A stretch of 64,000 bases of DNA, from the NCBI GenBank assembly GCA_003255065.1, contig QAOA01004841.1:124001-188000 (forward strand). The letters run 5' to 3'. The stretch is from Cercis canadensis (lineage: Eukaryota > Streptophyta > Magnoliopsida > Fabales > Fabaceae). How positions within the stretch are numbered: the first letter of the stretch is position 1; the number at the start of each line of letters is the position of its first letter. A program made the translations under genes and the position numbers. Below the pieces are notes generated by a model. The model had not been told where the DNA came from. It made no database searches and was given only the letters and a program-made list of their open reading frames with translations. This document shows positions 49,921 to 61,919 of the stretch, one piece after another.

Positions 49921-50937
49921 CTGCCTTTCAGTCATTTTTTCAATAGTGTTTCTATCATAATTTCCTAATTATTCAAATCTGCATGTATAAAGTAGACAGC
50001 GTTAACTTGTTTTTGCACTTTAATTCAAAATGTATTTCAGTATTATAAATATTGTTCATAAGTTAAATCCAAGAATACTAGAAATGCGCCGACTTGAATT
50101 TGATGAAGAAAAGAATAACTACTTGCCAGTTCGGTTAGTTCCAAGCCTAGGCTTGACCACTTTGTGCCAATTGCCAAATACCAAATACCAACACTCACAT
50201 AAAGTATAAGGTCATGGACTTTCACTGTTTACCTTATACAGGAAGACTCGCAAAATCCTTATAATGCTAACTCTTAAAACATATAAAAGCGTACATGGTG
50301 TACATAAATATTTCTTTAGAGACTCGAATAAAATTACTTGTCTAGTTGTTTTATTAGTCCATAATTATTCTCAGAATCTCAATCTTCTCTCATTAAACAA
50401 ATAGGCCAAAAAAGGAGGAATTAAAATCACTTCTCGGATTATTTTCTTAATTTCTTTCATAATGGATATTAGAATTAGAAGAAGAAATAATATTCATACC
50501 AAATAACACCTACTTATCATAGGAAAAAAAAAAAGAGTTTCCCATATACATAACAAGAAGTTTCCTATACATAATCCAAGTGGTCCATGATTCAATTGAA
50601 ATTTCTTTTTTGGCATGCGCAACAACACTACCCTCCCATGGGACCCCCCAATTGATAGAAACAATGGGCAGAGAGCCACAATCGTACTGTTAATCTCTAC
50701 AATAAGACCATCAATTTCCCAAGCAACTGATCCATGCAAGTCCAGGGCAATGCATCAACCAGAATTTTGTTGATCGAGACAACCTCCTCCTGATTGATAG
50801 CTAGGAATAATAAGGCTTTTGTTTCGGCCTCCACACCTGAACTAGCTCATCTTTTTTCAAACCATACTCCTTGGATGTTACTCTGCTGAGTGCTGACTAC
50901 CAACTCAAAAATGTCAAAGCTGCTAAAAAATAAGACT

Positions 50938-51075
50938 TGGGTTTGGTTCGGTTTCTTATCCATTTTAAAACACCAAAATCGCTAACCGAACCGATTAAAT
51001 TGGTTTACAATACATAAAAACCAAACCGAACCAATATAGGTTTGGATCGATGCCGGTTCAGTTTGGGCGATTTGG
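50938..51075. repeat. GGTTTGGTTCGGTTT-rich patch with internal inverted copies
   Basis: GGTTTGGTTCGGTTTCTTA (from about 50,941) recurs in inverted form as AAAACCAAACCGAACCAATA (about 51,016-51,035), with further GGTTTACA, GGTTTGG and GGTTCAG variants. Such subterminal motif clusters are common at the ends of plant non-autonomous DNA transposons. No complete element could be delimited. Confidence 0.4.
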
Positions 51076-51111
51076 TCTATTTAGTTCAATTTACTTATAT
51101 TCTTAATTGCA

Positions 51112-51318
51112 AAGATCTCAAAAAATTAAGTTATCTAATATATGGTAGAACATACAGTTTCTTTTAAAATAAAAGAATGATATGATATAAAAAAAGTGTT
51201 AATTCTTTTCTTTTTTTTTAAAGAAGTTTGACACATTTTCTTATATCTTGTTGTTCTTGTATTTTAAAATGAACTTGTGTTCTACCATATATTAAATGAC
51301 TCAATTTTTAAAAATCTT
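51112..51318. repeat. ~207-bp long foldback (MITE-like or siRNA/miRNA-like hairpin)
   Basis: The left arm, 51,112-51,208, and right arm, 51,220-51,318, are reverse complements over about 95 bp each with roughly 70-80% identity. The best block is CTAATATATGGTAGAACA (left, from 51,135) against its exact complement in the right arm (from about 51,280). The loop is a short T-rich tract. There is no reading frame. It could be a MITE remnant or a young hairpin RNA locus. Confidence 0.6.
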
Positions 51319-52309
51319 CATAACGACACAAAAATCAATGCGTGAGTCTCACCGGAGCCCACTTAAGTAATAGATGTAGTACTACTAGCATAACACTTAC
51401 CTATAACTAAACCTACTAAAAAATGTGTTCAATATGTGGGGGAGAAAAGTGACAAACATTTTTAGCTCGAAATGAGAAGCAGTAATTTGTTATTTTTCTA
51501 GAGAATTACCTCGAAACACTATTAATAATTTGACAATTAAATGTAAAATTAGTATCAAGTTTAGCTTAATTTATCAAAAATTTGTCTCTTAGATGATGAT
51601 GTTCCTCAATAGTGTTTAGATTATTTGGTACACTAGTATTTCTTCTTATTATTCTTCTTTTTGTTGTGTGGCACAAGCATACTAGTATTATTTTTTTTTA
51701 TATTTTTTGCTACAATTTTAAATTCGAACACAAAACTAATAAATTTTGAGAATGACTTTAATACTACTCAATTACAAGTTATTTGATCATAATATTTTTA
51801 CGTGACTATATAATATATGATATACCTTAGTATTTGATACCCATATAAAAATTTTATAATTCAAGATTTCTATGCTTTGTATAACTGTTAAAAATTGTTT
51901 AAAATATGCGCACATAAATCATTTAAAATATGTATAGAAAAACCAATAGCAAAAATTTAAAATATTATATACCTTACCTTTTTATATGTATTTTAATTGT
52001 GCTCATTCATGATATCAAAATAACATTTTCTGGTAATAAACAAATAGTTTATCAGTAAGGATCTTTATATGAATATGAAATGGTGAACCAAATGTGAAAT
52101 GTCTCATTTTATTCATTATAATTTTTTTATAGTATAGAAAATTGATGAATAAATAGCTTTTTTAAAATTTTGATACTATTTTGAAGAGAAATTTAGTATA
52201 AACATATCTCACAAACTGATACTGCACCTGAAAATCACGTCACTATTGTTCTTACTTCTTTTGAGACCGGAATCCCCCACAAAGAAAAACCAATTACAGA
52301 GAAGTAAAA

Positions 52310-52649
52310 AAATAACCTCTCTATCTCTCTCTCTTCGGGTCTTTCTCTTTCATCCGTATCTCCCCCGATTCGGCGAATAGGTTTTCACCCACTCTCTCTC
52401 TCTGCAAAAACCAGATACATCTAAGCAAAGGAACAGAAGCAAGGGTTTTTCTCTGCAAATTTCTGAACTATAGGGTTTCTCTAAACCCTCTAACTTCGTG
52501 CCTCACTTCGATTTTAAATGTAAATTCAGATTCATTTTTCACTTCGCTTCTGCTGAGAGTCTCACTGAATTTAGGGCTTCTTTCCCTTATTTCAAAAAAG
52601 CTCCCGATACATTGCTATAGGATTTGTATTCTGATTAGTCGATCTGAGC
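52310..52649 (+). other. 5' UTR and core promoter of CNOT10
   Basis: From about 52,313 the sequence becomes CT-rich (CTCTCTATCTCTCTCTCTTC) and then GC-balanced up to the ATG at 52,650, typical of a plant leader. No convincing TATA box is seen. The exact transcription start is not defined. Confidence 0.5.
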
Positions 52650-55600
52650 ATGGAAGGCCGAGATTTATCGTCATCTTCTTCGTCGTCAACAACGGTTGCT
52701 GCTGTTGCTGCCGCCAACCGCGATGGTTCTTTGCCTGCTGATGGTGACGATGGTGTTTTCTCGGTTGCGGTTGCACTGGCCAAAGACGCTGCCTTGCATT
52801 TCCAGTCAGGCAAGTTCCCCGAATGTGTGGAGGTTTTGAACCAGCTCCTGCAGAAGAAACAAGACGATCCCAAGGTAATCCTTTTTTCATTTGCATGGAT
52901 TCTCATCATGCCAATGCCATTTTCCTCATATCTCTATGTGAAATGTATCTCTAAATGTTCATATCATCTTCTTCATTATCATCTGTTAAGTTTTGATAAG
53001 TCCTGATTCTGCCTTTGCCACCTAGGTATTGTTTGACGCTCATTGTTTGTTCTTTTTATCCACTCCTTTGGCAGGTGGTAAAGTTTAAATGGTTATTTAG
53101 ACACTTAGTTGATAAATTAGCTGGATTTTATTATCTGTAAGTGGTAACATTCAATCTTGGTACCTCCCGGTTGCTATAGCAGTGGGCACATGCAGTGAAG
53201 CTTCTGTAGCTAAATATGCAAATGTGTTTTGGTTCGGTTGGTTTATATAAATTTTATATCGTAGCAAGTACTAGAATGGCCTGGATAAGATGTGTTAAGC
53301 TGATTTAAATAAATAGGTTGGGAAAACATTTGTGTTATGTAATGTAAGAATGTTGAATGTCAAGAGAAACTAGTTAGACCTTGGGATTTGTCACCGACAT
53401 TGAATCTAAAATGGAAAGCTTGAATTCTGAGATTATTTGCCAGAAGAGTTATTGGCTTTCTAAATACGGACAATCTATATGCCTGCTGGATTGGCTTGAG
53501 AAGTGTTCCCAGTATAGCTGGCCCTACTAGGCATGGTGTTTTTGATTAGCATGACCCCAAACACGGTGCATTTGGCTATCCAGATTGCTGATGTTAGTGA
53601 TCCCAACTCATTGTGCCTCACCACCTCCATGGTTGTGTTAAAAGAAATGATAGAGAAAAAGAGAGAGCTCCATTGCTGTATCACAGAACAACAAAGGGGA
53701 GGGGGTAGGGAAAGAGAAAGGGATGGAGATGTTTTGGCTGAAGGTGTCAATGCGTGTAAGCAAATGAGAACTGAGAAGAAACGATAGATAGAAAAGAGAG
53801 AGCTCTATTTCTGTATCAGAGAGAGAGAGAGAGAGATTGGGGGTTAGAGAAAGTGGGATGGAGATGTTTTTCCCAAACCCAAAGGTATCTACACCTTGCG
53901 TAAGCGAATGAGAAAAAATGACAGAGAGAGCTCTATTGCTGTATTAGAGAGAGAGAGGACTTAGGGGGGACAGGGTGAGGAAAAGAAAGAGGGATGGAGA
54001 TGTTTTCCCAAAGGTATATGCCTTGCGTAAGCGAATGAAAGGAAATGACAGAGAGAAAGAGAGAGCTCCATTGTTGTATAGAGAGAGAGAGAGGGGGGGT
54101 GGGGTGAGGGAAAGAAAAAGAGGGATGGAGATGTTTGCCCAAAGGTATTGACGCATTCCTTAAGCAATTGAGAAAGAGAGAGGTATGAAGGTACTCTTTG
54201 AAGATATCAATAAATTACTTAGAAATTAGAATATTTCATGTAACGTTATAAGATGTCTTATGAGTTTTGATTTATGAAATTTATAATTTTTCCAATTAAT
54301 TATAATTTGAAATATATTTACATCGAGGTGTTCCTGAGTCAATTATGGCCCCAAAGAAAGAGCTGACGAAGCCTACTCCTTGTACCTGTTCTGATAGCCG
54401 TATACCAAATCATGCTCCAATTAACAGTGGGCTTGAACAATTTTGGCTAGATCTTTTTAATTTTGGTTAGATTTTTTAATTTTAGTTTACTTGATGCTAA
54501 TGCTACTACTTTGCTAGTCTAACTTTATACATAACAGTTACTGGTTGCTTGTACATCTCTAAGTCAGCATAATAAATTATCCCTTTTTCATCCTGTGCTT
54601 TTCATGGAGTCAAAGATGTTGTGGCTTTGCATTTGTAATCTCTACTTATGCTTTTAAGCATTCTGCTAACTGATTAGGTTTGTGATCTGATGGAATAAGT
54701 TCAAATAATTGAAGGGGCCTTGAAGTAAGTACACCTATGAAACGGATTTGTCTGGCTGAGATAAATGGACTTGTGTTATTTTATTTTATGTTTTCTATGC
54801 TTTAGAAGGCTTGGGTTTTGGTGTTCATGTCCCATGGTTGTCAAATATCCCATACAATCTATTAAGTCTTTGTTTTAATATATGATTGGTTTTAGATCTA
54901 GCTTTTGAGACAATATTAATGTTTGTAGAAAGATAAAGTTCTCTGTCCCTCATCTCTGGGTCTTTTAACAGAACAGGGGAGGAATGAGCTTGGTGGGTTT
55001 ATAACCTGCCAAGTTTGCATAAATCTTAACGTATGGTGATTATTTAATATAGGTTTCAGCAATCCTTTTCTGAATCCTAATACTTAAGGCTTTAAATTTT
55101 AATATTTCAGGTTCTTCATAATATTGCCATTGCGGAATACTTCCACGATGGTTGTTCAGATCCCAGAAAGTTGCTTGAAGTGCTTAATGGCGTTAAGGTA
55201 GGTTAAAATTTGAGTTTATTTTCTTCTTGTGCTTATTGAAAGTTGAATTTTCTGCTAGTTCTTGTTTTTAATGGTTGGCACTTGCTTGCAATGGCGTTCC
55301 CCTCCCTCACCCAAACATTAAAAAGATACCTTTTTCATTTGGGATTATGGGATTTCTTTCCTTAAATTGTTTTTAAGAATTTTTCCATGGTTCATTGTTT
55401 GGGCTTCCATAAAACTGGAAATACCAGTTGTTTAAAACCCTTTATTGCATGTAAATATTTTGGGGCTAAATAATGGATAATATAGAACTTGCATTCAATT
55501 GGTGAAATAAATGTTCAAAATTTTACCATATGCATTATTGGTTTCTTAATTCTTATTGATTCTCAAGTTATTAGAATTTAGATCCGGGAGTTAGTTTCTT

Positions 55601-58600
55601 TGGAGGGAATAAGAATTCAGATAAGGTTTTAATACTCATTGGACATAGTATAGTTGTTTGCAACTTTTTGACTTTAAACTAGTTCTTCTGGGTGTCACTT
55701 ATGATAATATTAGAGGAGAAAAACCTAGATGTATACGAAAACCTAATTGATAAAATTAGTTAACAAACACAAATGGAGAAGCTTGGAGAGAATTTGCTCA
55801 TTAAATATTATAAAGTAAAATCAGTTGCAGAACAGGGGAAGTTGTGCTTAGGTGCTTGGTGATGTATGCTTTAAACTCTCATTTGGTCTGTAGGGATATT
55901 GTGATGATGTCCATTTTGTCTTCACCCACTTTAATAGTAAGCAGGGATGGCTTTCAAATTTAAGGTTTTAAAATTTGACTTATACTGATTTGATAATTTA
56001 CACTGCACTTTGAAGCTTCTATCTCTATTTATTTGTACTTATGACTTTTTTCTTGTTGCTGGTATTGGTTCAGAATAAAAGTGATGAGCTTGCTCGTGCT
56101 TCTGGAGAACAAGGAGAGTCTGTTAATAACGTTGGAAATAAAGTTGTTCTGGGATCCAAAGGAACTAATGCTTTGGCACATCAATTTTCAGGTGCAAATA
56201 GCACCAGTATGATGTACACAGATGAATTTGACTCTTCTGTGGCGATGCTAAATATTGTATGTCAATTTTATTCCTCAGATTTATATAAATATTTCCCTTG
56301 TTGCTTGGATAGACATGCATTTGTGATTAACATATTTTAATTCATGCATTTTTTACATTATTCTTTAGGCCATTGTCTGGTTCCATCTTCACGAGTATGC
56401 AAAGACGTTATCAGTTCTGGAACCCCTGTATCAAAATATTGAACCCATAGACGAGGTATGTCATAAACTACCATTTTTTTTAAATTTTTTTCTAGATGCT
56501 ACCATGATGTATTAATAGCTCTTTTTTGTTTTATTTTTTCCCCAAAAGCAGACAACAGCCCTACACATTTGCCTTCTGCTGCTGGATGCTAGCCTTGCTT
56601 GCCATGATGCATCAAAATCAGCTGTAAGTTCTATTTAATAATTTAATTAGTTGATTTACTTAAACTTTTTTATGATATCTTGTTTATAATCTCGTTCTGA
56701 CTACTTCTTAAGGATGATAAGTTTTGGTACTTAATCAGTTTCTAACAACCTTGATTTTTCATATTCATATGTGTTTTAACTTTTTGACTAATGATACGAG
56801 TATTTGTTTTATGAATATAAATTGAAATAAATGTGGCTAGTATGCATGTAAGAAACAAATAAATGTGTCCACTTTTTTTTTTTATTTTAAATTTTATTTT
56901 GCATAATGACAACCACATGGGAAACAGTCTATATTAATGACATGAAAATCATACTCTACATGTCAAGTGGTTATAGATAACAGATATTTCTATCCCTTAA
57001 ACTATGAAAATTTTATATCTAGATTGATAATTCCTTAATACAGCTTTGCCTTCATATGTGGCTGCAGCAATATACCATATAAAATTTGATTAATTTCTAC
57101 ATTTTTTTTTTTATTTTAAATTTTATTTTGCATAATGACAACCACATGGGAAACAGTCTATATTAATGACATGAAAATCATACTCTACATGTCAAGTGGT
57201 TATAGATAACAGATATTTCTATCCCTTAAACTATGAAAATTTTATATCTAGATTGATAATTCCTTAATACAGCTTTGCCTTCATATGTGGCTGCAGCAAT
57301 ATACCATATAAAATTTGATTAATTTCTACATTTTTTTTGAAATTTGTTTTTCTTTTTTTATGACCATTCACTGAGAAGTAGAGCTGTAAATGAGATTAGC
57401 GAAACCTTGCCACTTGAGAACATTAAAAGGATGGAACATTTAGAATGTTGCAATGGGACGTGTTGGAGTCTTGGTGAAGTTTTTATATAAAGGATGGAAC
57501 AATAAAGTTTTTTTTCCCCCTTGGTTCTGTATCATTAGCTTCTAATTGAAGCTAGGATTGGATATTTTATCACAGAAGTGAAATTTTGATTCCTTTTCAA
57601 CTTTTTTTGGTGGTAGTCTTCGGTTTCTGGTGAGTGATGTAGATGGTATGTATCCAAGAGAAGCCTAAGCATTAGACAAAGATTATGTTGAAATTTGTTT
57701 TACTAAGCATTAGGTGGTCCATACAAGAGTCTCACTTCTGAACACAGAGGGTCAAGGCATTGAAGAAAATCTTGAGAGTTGATGATTAATGGATATGCAG
57801 CTTTCTGTTGGTCTATACAGGCAGTGAACAGTCAGGGCTTGGCAAAGAAGTTTAAGAACATATGATTTATCAGCAATAGGTATATTTCTTTTAGAGAGAG
57901 CAGAGTATTGAACATGGTTGCATGATACTGAATGTTCTGGACAGTTTTTTTTTTCCCTTGATAATCGAAGGGACTACTTAATATGTTGTGAGGTATGCAG
58001 TGAGTGAATGATTGTTTCAGGGTAAGTACTGTCTTGAAAGGACGGAGCATTATGCTGATTATGGAATTAACGTTGTGTCTGGTTTCCTTGTTGGACACTC
58101 ACAAGGACTAGAGGGCTTTATTACATTGACATACCTTTTTTGTTTTGTTTCTTGTCCTTCTGTGACCTCTAAAGGAGGATGCTTATCATCCATGTTTGAA
58201 TTCTCTCTTTTCAAATAAAACTTCTGATTTTATAGACCTTGTGTATGCTTCCTGATAAGTGGCATGTGTTTCTCTGTGGTGTCTAATTATTGAATGAGGT
58301 CTCTGATATCTGTCTGGGAACCTTAGGAGGGATGGTGAAATTGGAGGCATCTGGCTGTTACAATTTCCACATTTAGGAAGCCTTTACTTGAAGCAAATAT
58401 TTGGCAAAAATACAAAAAAAAATTTTAATACTGCTGAAGAGAGATGGTCTGATAACTGGACTTCACCAGCCAGCTTGGCTTCAAGAGCCAGTTTGGATAC
58501 TGGTCTGGTCATATGAATATACCTGGTATTACTCTCAACCTGGTGACAACTTGTCAAACATCTACTGAACTGATTCAGGGAACTGGTTTGGTTCAAAGTG

Positions 58601-61600
58601 CTAAACCACAGACCTGTCACTCGTAAAAAAAAGGTGGCTTTGCTGGGGTTTGAATTAGTTAGCCAATGGATAGGGGTTGCTCCTCCCACCAGTGCGAACT
58701 TGTTCTCAATGTTATATATTTCCAACTAATATATCTATTGTACTTTAAAGAAAGAACAACTTATTTTATGTTTTCGTTGTAGCTATTGATAAATTTTATA
58801 TGTATTGAGTAGGAGCATTTGAATGAGAAATATTCGTTGATATATATTAAGTAAAGATAATGATATATAATTATATATACATCATTTTAAACTTAAGGAA
58901 AATTATTATATTTCTTAGATTCTAATAAAATATATATTTACTTTAGTCCCAGTTAAACTACATCTTGATGAACCATGGCCGCCTCTCCCTTTTCCAAATT
59001 GGTGACTGGTTTGGATTTTAGACCCCTACTTATTAAGTTATAATATTGTACTGTGCATACTTTTGTCCATTTCTCATGTCCTTTCACAGGGCAGACAGTA
59101 GGTTATTGAGCATGCTATTCTGATAATTCAAATCTTTATTGCCTTGCCATCATGGGCATGCCAGCTGAATTGTCTGTATGGTGAATCTTAGAGTTAACCT
59201 GTTAACTATCCTTTTATTTGATGCTATTAGGAGTTACTTNGGTGACTGGTTTGGATTTTAGACCCCTACTTATTAAGTTATAATATTGTACTGTGCATAC
59301 TTTTGTCCATTTCTTATGTCCTTTCACAGGGCAGACAGTAGGTTATTGAGCATGCTATTCTGATAATTCAAATCTTTATTGCCTTGCCATCATGGGCATG
59401 CCAGCTGAATTGTCTGTATGGTGAATCTTAGAGTTAACCTGTTAACTATCCTTTTATTTGATGCTATTAGGAGTTACTTTTTGTTGAACACATCCATCTG
59501 TATAAAAATTAATTAGTTGATTTGAGGCAAAAGCTACAAATATTTTCATGTTGAGAAATTAGCGTTATTGCTGTTGGTTATCCCAAGGCATCCCATGTTG
59601 TGCAATTGGATTGAGATGTCATCTATATGGATGAAATAAGAAGGTAGTTTTGGAAACTAAAACCTTAATATTTCTATGGTAAAACTGAAAGTGTAAGGCA
59701 TATATATAGAGGGGTTTACTGGTTTTGGTTATTAATCTATTTGTTGACTGAATTGCTTAAAGATTACGTTGTTTTGCCTTTTGTTGCTTTTGTTATTCTT
59801 CAAGTGCACTGTTCTGATGCTGGGATTTGTTTTGTTTAGGATGTATTGACATATCTAGAAAGGGCATTTGGTGTTAGTAGTGTGAGTCAAGGTGAAAACG
59901 GGAATACGGCACAGCAACAATCTGCAAACCTAATTACAAAGTCTTCATCTGTCCCCAGTAGTGCATCAGCTGCTGATGCATCAAGTTCAGATTTAGGGTC
60001 TAGTGCTACTGTCTCTGAAAGTGCTCTATCCAGAACTTTGTCTGAAGAGACACTTGATTATGAAGCAATGTTACTGGATATTGGTGGACAAAATTTAGCA
60101 AGGCCAACTGGCCCATCTTTAAATGATCTTTCAAGGGCTCCAGTTGATAGGTTTTCTACTGTTGAGTTGAAGCTTAAGTTGCAACTTTACAAGGTTCGGT
60201 TCCTGCTTCTTACTAGGAACTTGAAGCTAGCAAAACGTGAAGTCAAGTTGGCTATGAACATTGCTCGTGGACGAGATTCATCTATGGCTCTTCTTTTGAA
60301 ATCTCAGCTTGAATATGCTCGTGGTAACCACCGCAAAGCAATAAAGCTATTGATGGCATCAAGTAATCGAACAGACACCGCATTTTCGAGCATTTTCAAC
60401 AACAACCTTGGGTGCATTTATTATCAGCTTGGGAAATACCAGACATCATCATTGTTCTTCTCGAAGGCATTGACTAATTGTTCATCCCTTCGGAAGGACA
60501 AGCCGCTAAAGCTAGCCACTTTTTCACAGGATAATTCTCTCCTCTTAATATATAACTGTGGTGTGCAGTACCTGGCTTGTGGGAAGCCAATACTCGCTGC
60601 TCGCTGTTTCCAGAAGGCCAGTTTGGTCTTCTATAAGCAGCCTCTGTTGTGGCTTCGACTCTCAGAATGCTGTCTGATGGCTTTAGAAAAGGGCATAATT
60701 AAATCAAGTCGGGTTCCATCAGAAAGGTTGGAAGTTAGAGTTCATGTTGTTGGCAAGGGAAAATGGAGGCAACTTGTGTTGGAAGATCAGATTCCAAGAA
60801 ATGGACATGTGGACTCATTTGAAAGGGACGATTTTTGTCTGAGCAATGATGGGCAGCTGAAGTTATCGATGTCCCTTGCCCGGCAGTGCCTGTTAAATGC
60901 CCTTCACTTGCTGGATTCTTACAGGGAAAATTGCTCAAAGTCTGGTTTGCCCTCAAATCCCTCTGTGGACGAAAATGATTTAAGTGAAGTGTCATCTTCA
61001 AAAAATTCAAATCATAAAAATTTGCATAGCATTGACTCCAAGGCATTTATAGGTTTAGGTCAGGTTACTTCAAATGGGGACACAAGAGAACAAAAGGGAG
61101 GTACTAGTCAGGAAATCATTCAGAATTCGGTCTCCTATTATGAAGATATCTGTAGAAGAGAAAATCAATTGATTAAGCATGCTGCTCTTGCTAACCTGGC
61201 ATATGTGGAGCTGGAATTGGACAACCCTGTGAAGGCATTATCAGTTGCAAAATCTCTTTTAGAACTTCCAGAATGTTCCAGAATTTACATCTTTCTAGGC
61301 CATGTTTATGCAGCAGAGGCTCTGTGCTTGCTTAACAGACCAAAGGAAGCTGCTGAGCATTTGTCAGTTTATTTATCTGGGGAAAACATTGTCGAATTGC
61401 CATTCAGCCAAGAGGACTGTGAGAAATGGCGAGTAGAGAGGACGGCTGAATTTGAAGAGATAAATGGAGGATCCACGGCAGCCAAGATTTCTTCCCTTGA
61501 GGACTCACAAAATATTGTTTTCCTCAAGCCAGAAGAGGCACGAGCAACAATTTATTCAAATTTTGCAGCAATGTATGCTATGCAGGGTGAATTTGAGCAG

Positions 61601-61777
61601 GCCCATCAATTGGTTACACAGGCATTATCCATATTACCAAACAGTCCAGAAGCCACACTTACTGCAGTTTATGTGGATCTCTTGCTTGGTAAGCCACAAG
61701 AAGCTCTTGCCAATTTGAAACGTTGTAGCCGCATTAGGTTCCTCCCCAGTGGAATAACATTGAATAAATCTTCTTGA
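52650..61777 (+). CDS. CNOT10: CCR4-NOT transcription complex subunit 10 (TPR protein)
   Basis: Six exons: 52,650-52,874; 55,111-55,197; 56,074-56,256; 56,369-56,455; 56,552-56,623; 59,840-61,777. All are GT-AG and in frame, giving 863 residues. After a Ser/Ala-rich start come tetratricopeptide-like helices (VAVALAKDAALHFQSGKF, VLHNIAIAEYFHDG, AIVWFHLHEYAKTLSVLEPL, LLLLDASLACHDA), a Ser-rich linker (about 240-290), then more TPR units (NNLGCIYYQLGKYQTSSLFF, YNCGVQYLACGKPILAARCF, SNFAAMYAMQGEFEQAHQLV). The C-terminus LKRCSRIRFLPSG ends as in plant CNOT10. It is a scaffold subunit of the CCR4-NOT deadenylase, pairing with CNOT11 on the NOT1 N-terminus in animals; a plant role by the same contacts is inference. 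Introns 1, 2 and 5 are large, and intron 5 (3.2 kb) carries an assembly gap. Confidence 0.92.
53640..54185. repeat. ~130-bp minisatellite, about four copies, in CNOT10 intron 1
   Basis: The motif AGAGAGCTCYATTGCTGTAT recurs with its AGCTC at 53,666, 53,801, 53,939 and 54,064. Each is followed by a GAGAGA run, then GGGATGGAGATGTTT, then CCCAAAGGTAT and TTGCGTAAGCGAATGA in the later copies. Units are 125-138 bp and diverged by substitutions and GA-run length. Open frames on both strands across it are repeat-driven. Confidence 0.85.
56882..57339. repeat. Perfect 229-bp tandem duplication in CNOT10 intron 5
   Basis: Positions 56,882-57,110 and 57,111-57,339 are the same sequence with no difference that I can see. 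Both copies begin with TTATTTTAAATTTTATTTTG after a T run. There is no N between them, unlike the other duplications. It may be a recent real duplication or a collapsed-gap artefact at the T runs. Confidence 0.85.
59001..59479. repeat. 239-bp direct duplication across a single-N gap in CNOT10 intron 5
   Basis: Positions 59,001-59,239 and 59,241-59,479 match throughout except for one C/T difference (TCTCATG versus TCTTATG), and are separated only by the N at 59,240. An unmerged contig overlap is the likely cause, so the intron is probably about 240 bp shorter than shown. Confidence 0.85.
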
Positions 61778-61889
61778 GTGTTGTATTGATGGGTTTTATT
61801 GTTGTCCCTGGCCAACCTCTCAGCGATAATTAGCAGGTAGCTTAATCCTTCCATAGCATTTGTAACATATATATAAGTTCAATTCAGAG

Positions 61890-61895
61890 AATAAA
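61890..61895 (+). terminator. Candidate poly(A) signal of CNOT10
   Basis: AATAAA 113 bp after the stop codon, followed by a T-rich stretch. This is consistent with a 3' UTR of about 130-150 bp, although plant signals are degenerate. Confidence 0.45.
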
Positions 61896-61919
61896 ATTTT
61901 CTGGTTCTTTTTTTGACCC

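Larger units (their letters stand above)
49921..52310. other. Intergenic region between RIF1-like and CNOT10 genes
   Basis: The first few hundred bases after 49,920 are the RIF1-like 3' UTR. The rest is AT-rich and holds two repeat features (a GGTTCGGTTT-rich patch and a long foldback) but no gene I can support. The CNOT10 leader begins around 52,310 with CTCTCT runs. Confidence 0.5.

Noticed and set aside
53475..54167. Several Leu/Ser/Pro-rich minus-strand frames in CNOT10 intron 1
   Set aside because: They are created by the GA-rich minisatellite and repeat the same peptide in three frames.
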